A DNA stretch of 64,000 bases from Branchiostoma floridae (taxonomy: Eukaryota; Chordata; Leptocardii; Amphioxiformes; Branchiostomatidae). The position numbers and the translations under genes are program-made. Positions 55,201-64,000 of this stretch are shown here, in pieces. The stretch covers positions 14,711,811 through 14,775,810 of the forward strand of contig NC_049986.1 in the NCBI RefSeq assembly GCF_000003815.2, read 5' to 3'. The notes beneath the pieces were generated by a model. That model ran no database searches and was not told the origin of the DNA. It saw only the letters and a list, made by a program, of their open reading frames with translations. Each line of letters begins with the position of its first letter. The stretch's first letter is position 1.

Positions 55201-56579
55201 GATCCCCCCATGCAGACCCTCATCTAGGCGAATAGTTGCTGGCTCACTTTTTCTCAAATTACTTCTCAAGGAGCATCGGATCAGGTTGTTGTGTGTGTGT
55301 GAGCTTGATATGTGAGTGTCTGTTGCTTCCTTACACTTTGGCAAACTATTGACCAAATAAAGCAGAGCTCTAGAGAAGCAAACAAGCTTTCTATTGATAT
55401 GTAATACAATGAAATTGATGCAGAAACAACGGAAATATGATCAATCGAAGTTGATATTCCAAACTTTTTGTGCGGAGTTGAGTACTTACTTAGTTTACAT
55501 CTTGCTGATACTAAGAAAGATATGTATTCTGGAATTTCTGGAATGCTGAAAAACGACTTTTAGATTTAAGCGAAAGGAATCAAAACTAGAAAGGTAATAT
55601 TTGCAAGCAAATACAGAATGTTACCTTCACATGTTGTAGTCTAACACTGGCAACTGTTTTGTTCATTCTTATTTGAACACGTTTCTAAATGTAGTGACCC
55701 AAGCCCCTGTAGATCTGACATTTGCTACATTATGTAACCGGACACCACATGGTGTCTGCTACTTTACCGGTTACCATGGTGACAGCCGTCTGGTCCAGGT
55801 CGTTGACCTTATTTGTGCGGAGAAGAAGAAACAAAGCAAAAACAGATATGTTCCCTTCTGTGAAGGTAACATAATAATGGCGACGGCAACACAGTCGATA
55901 TCACCGATCTGGAAATAATTCTATCAGATACTAGTCTTCATCACACAAATAGCACTTCATATTTTGCCAACTTTTAGCCTATTACTTTTGCTTGACTAAA
56001 TCGACCCACCTAACATCCAGGTGTGGGATTCTGTGAGGCTAATGAAACCCGGGACAACGAGATAGTGACACCAAGGAGATTAAAAAAGGAACCTGCAATA
56101 CAGTCTATAGGTGCAGAGGCGGCGGCACCAATTTTTAGTTGGGGCGGAAATGTTGTATAATCAAACCCCCTACTAGGAGGGCCCGGAGGCAAGCACGTGT
56201 CTAATCTAGACCCTCTGAAAGACTATTTCCTGTATTTTGATTGACAAGTTTTGCTGGTACACTAAGCTAAGGTTAGTGGCATTTCTATTAAAGATACACA
56301 AAATACACATGGTTTTAGCTTAATATATATAATACTAGGGTAACGCCCCCAAAATACAAACTAGGACGATGGTTCATTGTGCAATAGTTGTATCAGTGAC
56401 AATGTAGGGAAATGTATAGACAACAAAATGTACAGTCTAATATATACGTTATATCACAACAATTCCAGTTACTACAATACTATGAACTACACTGAGTGCA
56501 ATCTGCGGGAATAAAGGGAACTATAACATACATCAGATTGAGAACTTCTATGCTATTATCGACATAATATTTGTCAAAC
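55201..56579. other. No gene recognised; one diverged repeat unit
   Basis: No coding region supported. At about 56205-56290 the phrases TAGACCCTCTGAAAGACTAT, TTTCCTGTATTTTGATTGAC and TTTTGCTGGTACACTAAGCT look like one reverse-oriented, decayed unit of the GC-capped repeat. Confidence 0.4.
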
Positions 56580-56580
56580 G

Positions 56581-57428
56581 TTATTTATGAATGGTACCGT
56601 TTCTTTGTTGCATGGCGTGATAATTGTATTGACCTAGGTGGATAGATATGGAGTCATGACATGATAAAAGTATATTGAAGGTGTCATCACATGTGTGTGG
56701 TAGACATACATTGGACTTACATGTGATTGATCGCATTAACATCTGTCTCTCTTCATTGTATGTAGGACAAGTCATAATGAAATGATAATCATCTTCAATG
56801 CTAGTGTCATCTTGACATGAAGGACATAGTCTCTGATCTGTTGGTATATTATGTTGACGACCTTTATCGATTTCGAGGCAGTGTGCACTTATTCTCAGTT
56901 TGGTAATGCTGTTCACAAAATATTTGTTTTGAATAGATAAGAGGTAGTTTCTATAACGAACTGAGATTTTATTTTAGAATACGCTTTGAGTTTATTGTTC
57001 TTTTTTATTTTTTTGTTTCCATTCAAAGAGGAATGTGTCCTTCATGCGTTCTTTGAATGTGTTTCCAAAATATTTGCGTCAACGGTAGGGTTGAGCCAAA
57101 TATTTCGGAATCTATGTCGCCTTAGCATATCTTGAACATGTGCAGCTCAAGCTTTGTGTCCTTCGACAGCTACATCGTGATTTTTTCACAGTTCTAGTCT
57201 GTCATTAGACATGTTCTGCAGCCTGAGCCAATATTTTATCAGATGAGTCTGGGTGTCAATGTATAATGGGAAAGCTCCTAGTTCTCCCCATACCGCGGCG
57301 TTGACGGAGCTTCTGGGAACACGGAGTAGTATTTTGTAGAGAACATATTCTAAGTCGGGAACTTCGTATGATGCTGTTGGTTGCTCTACCGACACGTTTT
57401 GGTTTCTTAGTATGTTCGAATTATGCAT
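56581..57428 (-). mobile_element. LINE fragment, C-terminal part of the ORF, frameshifted
   Basis: On the minus strand two open stretches lie in order: 57428-57186 with VPRSSVNAAVWGELGAFPLY and IKYWLRLQNMSNDRL, then 56916-56581 with TKLRISAHCLEIDKGR, RLCPSCQDD and IEDDYHFIMTCPTYNEER. Both are familiar parts of the region after the reverse transcriptase in one CR1/L2-like LINE family. The stretch between is broken by stops and shifts. An old, inactive copy. Confidence 0.7.
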
Positions 57429-57559
57429 TATGTTTAGCTTGCACTGTATTTCTTAAGACATATGAGTACATGGCGGCTGCAATTAGGATCAGTTTTCCGA
57501 TACAAATATACATGCATTTTCACCATTTCAAGCGCCGAAGGTACGAGCCGTCGCAAGGT

Positions 57560-57995
57560 ACTAGTAGTTTCGGGGAGTTTTTGAAATTTGCACCATCTGA
57601 AACGCCATTTCCTGCATTTTGAGAGACAGATTTTGCTCACAGATCAAGCTAAATCTTATGAAATTTCTAGAGAAAAAAAAACATTTGAGGGCAAGGACAT
57701 ACCGCCCAAACATATTTTCACTACGTGAGCACCGAAAGCGCAAGCCGTCTGAAGGGCGGATAAACTTTTAAAATCTGGACCCTTTGAAACTTTTCATTTT
57801 CTGCATTTCAGGGGCACATTTTGCTTGTAAACGACGCTCCGGCAGCATATTTCCACCATGTTCAGCGCCGAAGGCGGGAGCCGTCTCAAGGGGGACTTTA
57901 GAAATTTTGAAATCTGGTCCCCCTGAATCCCAATTTCCTGCAATTTTAGGGGCAAATTTTGCCGGTAGACTAGATTCAAAAGTGGAAATATCTTT
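57560..57995. repeat. GC-capped interspersed repeat, three units (reverse)
   Basis: GAAACGCCATTTCCTGCATT at 57599, GAAACTTTTCATTTTCTGCA at 57786 and GAATCCCAATTTCCTGCAAT at 57924 mark successive units, with GCCGAAGGCGGGAGCCGTC-like G+C segments and CAGATTTTGCTC or ACATTTTGCTTG between. They are the reverse complements of units at 50190-50698 and 54653-54845. Confidence 0.6.
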
Positions 57996-58212
57996 TATTA
58001 GCAACAAGCTTTAACACCTTGACAATACATTCGATGAACTTTCAGGTGACCAGATAAATTGGAGAAAGATTAGGAGAATCAAAAGAAGTCAAGAGGTGAA
58101 ACATGGCACATTTCTGAACTGTTTTTTTTTTACCACAAAGGACATTGGAATCATCTCTTGATTCGTAGAATCTTCTGACATCAATGATACATTAGTCTGT
58201 CAACTTTGCGGT

Positions 58213-58495
58213 GCGTGTTACAGTGCCTTACAGTGAACATTTGTCATCTTGTAACAATCAGGTATATCATCAACAGCGTAATCCTTTACCGCAGGTTTAC
58301 ATTCTTAGTTATGCTTTACCGCAGGTTTACATTCTTAGTTATGTTATATGTATCGGTGATATATTATGACGGCGTGTTACAGTGCCTTACAGTGAACATT
58401 TGTCATCTTGTAACAATCAGGTATATCATCAACAGCGTAATCCTTTACCGCAGGTTTACATTCTTAGTTATGTAATATGTATCGGTGATATATGA
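58213..58495. repeat. 159-bp tandem duplication with an internal 29-bp duplication
   Basis: GCGTGTTACAGTGCCTTACA starts at 58213 and again at 58372, followed each time by the same sequence through TTCTTAGTTATG and ATATGTATCGGTGATATAT. Within the first copy TTTACCGCAGGTTTACATTC occurs twice, at about 58284 and 58313. Near identity indicates a recent event. Confidence 0.95.
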
Positions 58496-59715
58496 CGCTA
58501 GCTTGGAGATTAGCGCTTACTGTCTGCCCAAAGAGCTATCTACCTCTCAGATATCACGACCACCGCATGTCCATAAAATGAGATATAAAAAATTGAAGTT
58601 TTGCTGCAGTACCTTGGGAAGCCACTAGGGGTCCATTATCGAACATGACCTTCATTGTTCTCACCCCTACCACATACCTGACCCCTATCATACAAAGTGG
58701 GAGTGAGGGAGGGAGAGGAAGTTAAAGTAAACAGACTCCGAGAGGCGTATAAATAAAGAGTATGAGATTCCCACATTAAAAAATTGTATCTCTACTCCAC
58801 CTCTGTAGGGTTGCCCTGACGCCTGTTACATTTTGCAAGTCTCAAGGGACTGTTTCTTGCCTGAGATCTTTGAATCTTTGATATTTATGATATTACGTCA
58901 GTACTGGCTGGTATTGTCCGCACCAAGACTAGATGATTAGATTTTGGGCCCCCTAGTAAGTCATGCGCATAACATTTACAGAAGCACTTAAAATTTCATG
59001 GAGGTATGAGGTTGCCGAACCTAGTTGATAAGAGTTTGTGTGACTTTATCAAATAACAATTAAATTATATGTAATGAGTAGCATATTTATGTCTAAAGAC
59101 ATTATCTACATAACAAACCTGGTTCATTTGGCAAAGGTATGATTTCGTGGAACTCTAGTTTTATTATATGGATAACATCCGCGCGCGCATCAATATCAAC
59201 CGTGCTTTAGATCGTACAAAGCAGCTGCAAAAAGAGCAAATATATGACGTAGATAAGAATACATACTTTGGAAAACACTTACTAATGTCAACGTCAATTT
59301 TCTGGTCAGAGGAGAGAAAGAATATCATACTGATTGAGCTTACTGTGCCGTGGGAGGAAAAGATGTGAAGAAGCACACGAGAGAAAAGAGAGCTAGTACA
59401 GTACCAGGACCTGCTATGTACAGTGTTGTAAAGAGAAAGGATGTCAGGCCTGGTTATTCCCACAAGAAGTGGGGTATAGACTGTAGAGGCATCCAGCCTA
59501 GTCAGCTTGGAAGTTATTGACAGTGCTGAGATTAATAAGAGGAAGAGCTAGGGAGGATGCAGTGCGCAGAATAGCCGGGGAAGCTGCTTCATGTTTTAGG
59601 AGAGAGGAAGTAGGCTGGAAGCCGGGAGGAGCGCGGACGAGTAGCGGATTGGCCACCACTGCTGGACCCGACAGCGAGAGGATGTAACCCTGGTAACGGT
59701 TGAGGGTCAGAATTT
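58496..59715. other. No gene recognised
   Basis: No supported coding region or RNA gene; short frames only. Confidence 0.35.
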
Positions 59716-59923
59716 TACTCTCCAGGCAGAGGTTAGGCTCCTGCTGGTTCATTTTTTTAACGTTTTTTAGTCGTTTTTATCGGGCTTTCTATTTTGTATT
59801 GTATCTATGTATGGTCAAAACCTATTTGGCTTGCGGACTTGCAAAAAACATGACAGAATACAAAGCCCGATAAAAACAACTAAGAAAACGTCACAAAATA
59901 GCCCAACCTCCGCTTGGAGAGTA
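59716..59923. mobile_element. TACTCTCC-family foldback MITE, 208 bp
   Basis: TACTCTCCAGGCAGAGGTTA at the left and CCAACCTCCGCTTGGAGAGTA-type sequence at the right, with long arms (GTCGTTTTTATCGGGCTTTC against AAGCCCGATAAAAACAACTA). Two of the best-preserved copies in the window are this one and that at 63088-63298. Confidence 0.85.
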
Positions 59924-60112
59924 CGAAACATCCGGTTGTCCGACAGTTGATGACGTCAGTGACCTCCGCGGCCATGCAGGCGACAGCACTGCAATCAGCT
60001 GCAGGTGAGTGGAGTTATGATGGAATCTAATCTTTGGTATATTTACCAACAGGTCAAAGACGAAAATTTGAAAAAAAAAATGAAGAATCTAATGTAACGG
60101 TATTCAATATGT

Positions 60113-61160
60113 TTGGTAATATGTTCAACCTTCTATACCACTGAGATGATAATGATAAGAAACTTTTGTATAAAATGGAAACTTGATGTTAACTTAAAGA
60201 AAACAAAAGTCACTATCTTCACAAATACGACCGTTCCTTCCCGAAAAAACATTCTCATTTGGGCAAGAAAAGTTGGAAATGGTTCATTCCTATTGCTATT
60301 TAGGCCTGAATATAACTTTTTCAGGCAGATCCCTAGCAAAAAAAAAAAAAAAAAACTGTCACCCAAAGCACGTAAAGCTATGTACAGTCTGAAATCCCTT
60401 ATCCGTTCACAAGTATACCCAAACCTTCTGTCATAATTTGAGTTTAGATTCGGGTAAGTTAAGGTTTTATAAGTCTTATAAGATAGCATATACTATGAAA
60501 AATATCTAGAACTAGATGAATCCGATCTACGCTGTTAGAATTAGTGCCCACCTCCTTGAAATAGAATAAGGGCAAAGAAGTTAAATGTGTGCGAAAGGAC
60601 TTGTAAATACTATATGTTGTATATGGTAGAAGACGAAACACATTTTATTTCGACATGTCCCTTCTACGATCAACAAAGAAAAGAAGCTGTTCAAAGATCT
60701 AGAAGTCACTAAAATCCATCCTAATCTTTCTACGCTTATAGACAGAAAGAAAACAAAACCCACATATTTTAGGTGGGTTCATTTTAGCCTCCCTAGCAGG
60801 CTCTCTGAGGTCTTTTTTTGCTCATAATACACGTTTGTTGGCCATTTCTTTTTGTGCTGGGTCGCTGATTAAGGACGGCAGTCAGAGAAGGCCAGCAATC
60901 AGCGACCCAGTACAAAAAGAAATGGCCAGCAAAAGTGTATATTAAAAAAAAAGGCCTAAGAGAGCCTGCTATTGAGGCTATGTCCATACGTCTTCTGCTG
61001 TCTCAAAACTGACGTCAAACCCAATAAGATACATTTTAGCGTTAGAATATAGACTTATTCAATATAGTTGCTTACTATATTGTTTAACATTGTCTGTATA
61101 CGTCATTTGTGTCACTTGCAACTAGCTCTCGGGCAAGAACTTACAGTAAATATATTATTA
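60113..61160 (+). mobile_element. LINE 3' part, decayed, with a nested MITE
   Basis: Reads KWKLDVNLKKTKVTIFTN and SPKARKAMYSLKSLI (end of the reverse transcriptase region), then, after frameshifts, a histidine/cysteine segment like that at 56.6 kb (VEDETHFISTCPFYDQQR in a composite frame at 60630-60680), and finally the 3' end with AACTAGCTCTCGGGCAAGAA. A 196-bp MITE (60785-60980) interrupts it. Strongly 5'-truncated and inactive. An A-run of 18 at about 60338-60355 has also expanded inside it. Confidence 0.65.
60785..60980. mobile_element. Foldback MITE inside the LINE, 196 bp
   Basis: TAGCCTCCCTAGCAGGCTCT at the left and AGAGCCTGCTATTGAGGCTA at the right are inverted; the arms continue through GGCCATTTCTTTTTGTGCTG and GGGTCGCTGATT, mirrored as AATCAGCGACCC and AGTACAAAAAGAAATGGCC. 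The loop is about 25 bases. LINE sequence resumes after it. Confidence 0.85.
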
Positions 61161-61164
61161 TAAT

Positions 61165-61545
61165 GATAATAGTTTATTGCAAATTCTTGTCCGATGGCTA
61201 ATTGCAGGCACACATGTGTACCATGAAAGGGACAAACAAACAAATAGTGTAGAACAGTATGGAATAGGTCTACTCTAGAGTCTAACGCTAGTAAAAGCTA
61301 ACTCTAAACTGTAACTTGTTGGGTTTTACTCCTTTTCCTGAGAAAGTGGAAGACGGAGGACCACACCTTTTCTATAATGTGTGGGTTCTGTGATGTTAGG
61401 AGGAAGGTAGTTTTCTTTTAGTCTGTAAAACACAGGCGAATCTGGTAGGAGTTTAGTGGCCTTTTTCAAAATTCCTTTTCTTTCGTGATAGTAGAAAGAA
61501 CAGTTTGAAATAAGTTGTGTTTCGTCTTTCACAATGTTTGACGTG
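61165..61545 (-). mobile_element. LINE 3'-end remnant, opposite orientation
   Basis: On the minus strand ITEPTHYRKGVVLRLPLSQ is followed by a 3' untranslated part with GCAATTAGCCATCGGACAAG and TTTGCAATAAACTATTATC. It abuts the + strand copy of the same family tail to tail, forming an inverted pair of 3' ends around 61160. Confidence 0.6.
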
Positions 61546-62028
61546 CAGGACTAGTAAATACAAGTTCTTTCACAAAGAGCGCAAGCAGGTAACTTCTTGT
61601 ACCGCCCCTTCTCTATTTCCAGGGGGTGGGCGCTACTTTTAATTTAGCTGATTGCGGAGCGTACATCAAAATTGTTTAGTTCTAAATATTTTTTCATAGC
61701 ATATGCTGTTTTACAGGTCTTTTAAAACCTTCTATGTTATAAGCTTACTGGTATCAATACGCAAATAATGAAGGCAACTTTTTTAGGAGGGCAAACGTTT
61801 TTTATTCGCACGGCATCAGTGAGGGCTATAAAACAGAGAATATCACCCATGATGTTAATACGTGGTCTACGGAAATCTTATTTGCTCATTTTGAAGCTGC
61901 TTTGTACGATTTACAGTGCGCACGCTGATGCCAGCAGCCCTATAATTATTATTACCTCTACCCGGTTCTGCGGATCGGTGGTCTAATGCATGTAGTTGAC
62001 AAATAGGGTCAATAGTACGCGAGGGGAC
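61546..62028. other. No gene recognised
   Basis: No coding region or clear repeat was recognised in this stretch. Confidence 0.35.
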
Positions 62029-62158
62029 CTAATCTCGAACCAGATCCACGGTGCGTAATGTATAGTATCAAACTTCCGTTTGACTCCCTTGGCCGACTAC
62101 ACTCCTTGGTCAGCTTTAAAATTATCTTATGGCACCGTAGGATCTGCTTGGAGATTAG
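62029..62158. repeat. Foldback MITE with CTAATCTC ends, 130 bp
   Basis: CTAATCTCGAACCAGATCCA plus CGGTGC (left) and GCACCGTAGGATCTGCTTGG plus AGATTAG (right) form 26-27-bp arms with a few mismatches. Confidence 0.7.
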
Positions 62159-63087
62159 ACGGGACCGGCCATAGCACGATGAGGATATAACTCCTCTGGC
62201 CGGAGGACTCCCCTTGCGTACTTTTGACTCTATTTGTCCAATTTCTACTATTAGAACACCGATCAGCGGAGCCTGATAGAGACTACTGTACATGGCCTAT
62301 AAACCATATAAAGCAAGGACGTTATGGTATGAATGACCTACTGTAACCCGGGATCGAGAGCTGCCGATCTCGTTCCCCCTAAGGAAGAAACCATTCATCT
62401 TCAATATTATTCTTCAATAAACTTAACGTTATTATTATGTTGTCAGGAAATAATAGCAATCAATCTTGTATTTGATCATAAGTGCAATTACAGGTATGAT
62501 CATTTAGATCATTTACACCTTACATCTTACTGTGAAGGATATTTTGAGGGATTGTTTTCTCATCCCCTTTCTTTTATATAGGCCCTTCCAATCACATGAT
62601 GCGAGCGCGGATTACACGAACTCGTGAGTGGGTCAGCTGTGTCAGAGATCAAGTGAGAGATCTTATTATTCCTCTTGAAAGTACCTCAAAAACTCATGTC
62701 TTGTCTAGCTAGGTTCTCTAAAGATAGCCCTGTTCCTATTTATCAGTAGAGATAGGAGTGGACCGTCCGATGGCAGCTTGTTTGAGAGAGCAAGTTCAAC
62801 CCGGCCTTGGACCCAAGTTGGAGAGAGGAGCTCATAGTCATACGGAAACAACAACAACAGATTTTGATACAGAAGGTGGGTACAACGCGCGATTTGATGT
62901 TATTTTAATGGCAATCAAGTGTCACAACACAGTAAGTTTTTAAGCAAGGGCGTTATATAACTTATAAGTTGCTCTTCGCCTGTCAACAAATATTTGTACC
63001 CGGCCCCAGCCAGCGCCAGCTGGTTTGGCGGGCAAGACGATTGCCCGCCGCGCACGAGGACCCCCGGGGAGCTGTTGTCTGAGGACC
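62159..63087. other. No gene recognised
   Basis: No motif-bearing frame. A short frame at 62758-62943 has a start but no recognisable domain or splice context. Confidence 0.35.
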
Positions 63088-63298
63088 TACTCTATCTCCA
63101 AGTAAAGTAAAGGTTAGGCTCCGGCTGTTTTTTTTAAACGTTTTTTTAGTTGTTTTTATCGGGCTTTCTATTTTTTATTGTATCTTGTATTGTTAGATTT
63201 TGACAATACAAGATACCATTCAAAATAGAAAGCCCGATAAAAACAACTAACAAAACGTTTTAAAAAACAGCCGAAGCCTAACCTCTGCTTGGAGAGTA
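63088..63298. mobile_element. TACTCTCC-family foldback MITE, 211 bp, with a small left-end insertion
   Basis: The left end reads TACTCTATCTCCAAG, then AAAGGTTAGGCTCCGGCTG; the right end CAGCCGAAGCCTAACCTCTG, then CTTGGAGAGTA. The long arms (TTGTTTTTATCGGGCTTTCT against AGAAAGCCCGATAAAAACAA) are almost perfect and the hairpin continues to TATCTTGTATTGT at its centre. The left tip carries small insertions relative to the right tip. Confidence 0.88.
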
Positions 63299-63649
63299 TG
63301 ATATTGCCTTGCTCAGTCACCGTGGCACTCGTGCACTTGGGATAACAGACGTCCATCATAGTAAGGGGGAATGGGATAAGTATATGTATAACATGAACAA
63401 ATATAGACCATGACTAATAATTTCTCCAGAGTCACAAATTATAAACTGTTGTATCATTGATTAAAGCAAGGACTGTTTGATGAGGTTACAAAGATTTTTA
63501 ACCACCTTGATTAAAGGTGGTTTATATAAGTACCTGTTTCTCAATTTTGCTTTATTTGTAGATGGCAGAGCGGACTGCACACATGGACCTGAACTTCTTG
63601 ACCACAGCATGAACTTGATGAAGTAGTGGTGGAAGAATTCACATGGTAT

Positions 63650-63740
63650 AACCTCCTTGGTAAGTCCAAGCTGTTAACTATGTTGTAAAATTATTGTTTT
63701 GACCAAGGAGGTTAAAAAATCACTTTTTTTAACCTCCTTG
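63650..63740. repeat. Three AACCTCCTTGGT motifs in alternating orientation
   Basis: TATAACCTCCTTGGT (63647-63661), GACCAAGGAGGTTAA (63701-63715) and TTAACCTCCTTG (63729-63740). They look like the ends of one or two small inverted-repeat elements. The remaining bases to 64000 show no gene. Confidence 0.6.
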
Positions 63741-64000
63741 TTTTGACAAAATGAATGGCTCTCTGCTCTACTTCTACGAGTAACTTACAGTTACACCTGT
63801 TAAAATTTTCATGTACAGACTCAGTGTTTGTTTTAAACTTTTTGTTTGAAGATTGAATGAGATGTTCAAACTAGCTCAAAGTGAAACTGTTTGTCCACAG
63901 ACCCTTGGGGACAAATTCATACTTGTACGTTTTTGTAGTTGTGCAAGAGACAAGCTCATTTACATGAAGCCTAGAGGGATTTAGATTATAATCTCATAAT

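Overview
The window reads as animal nuclear DNA, most likely a cephalochordate (amphioxus, Branchiostoma). That assignment is an inference from intron-split genes with GT/AG boundaries, an intronless chordate-like peptide GPCR, tRNA-derived SINEs, palindromic MITEs and several APE-type non-LTR retrotransposons. The assembly is a draft: three 100-N gaps (1500-1599, 8060-8159, 39419-39518) and one sized gap (45835-46346), most of them next to repeats.

Gene content is low and lies mostly in the first 17 kb. Two tandem six-exon genes on the + strand (5454-8272 and 10043-12712) encode class I SAM-dependent methyltransferases with the same intron positions and phases. The first has an extra 35-residue basic N-terminus and a CpG-rich promoter with YY1-like and ZNF143-like sites; a possible divergent minus-strand first exon sits on its other side. 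In the second, exon 2 is joined directly to the 3' tail of a LINE, so about 27 coding bases and the native acceptor are missing, and a decayed second copy of the exon 2 end lies in the next intron. On the minus strand, 15488-16711 is an intact single-exon rhodopsin-class peptide GPCR of 407 residues. A weak two-exon candidate of 115 residues lies on the minus strand at 38526-39250.

From 17 to 48 kb I see almost no coding sequence, only dispersed repeats: SINEs at 23.5, 24.6 and 32.9 kb; a 436-bp hAT-like element with an 8-bp target duplication at 31.2 kb; a 501-bp Harbinger-like element at 41.2 kb; and a striking 1.17-kb element at 45.7-46.8 kb with 88-bp perfect terminal inverted repeats and an interior of stacked palindromes centred on CCTAGG.

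From 48 to 64 kb the window is repeat-dense: a 37-bp tandem array whose units each carry an 18-bp palindrome; a nearly intact non-LTR retrotransposon (50708-54643) whose 5' third is inverted and which is flanked by a 9-bp target duplication, as twin priming would leave it; blocks of a GC-rich 140-190-bp repeat in opposite orientations on its two sides; older LINE fragments; and several copies of a roughly 200-bp foldback MITE with TACTCTCC...GGAGAGTA ends.

The observations most worth following are the methyltransferase pair and what the LINE did to the second copy, the twin-primed LINE, and the CCTAGG palindrome element.
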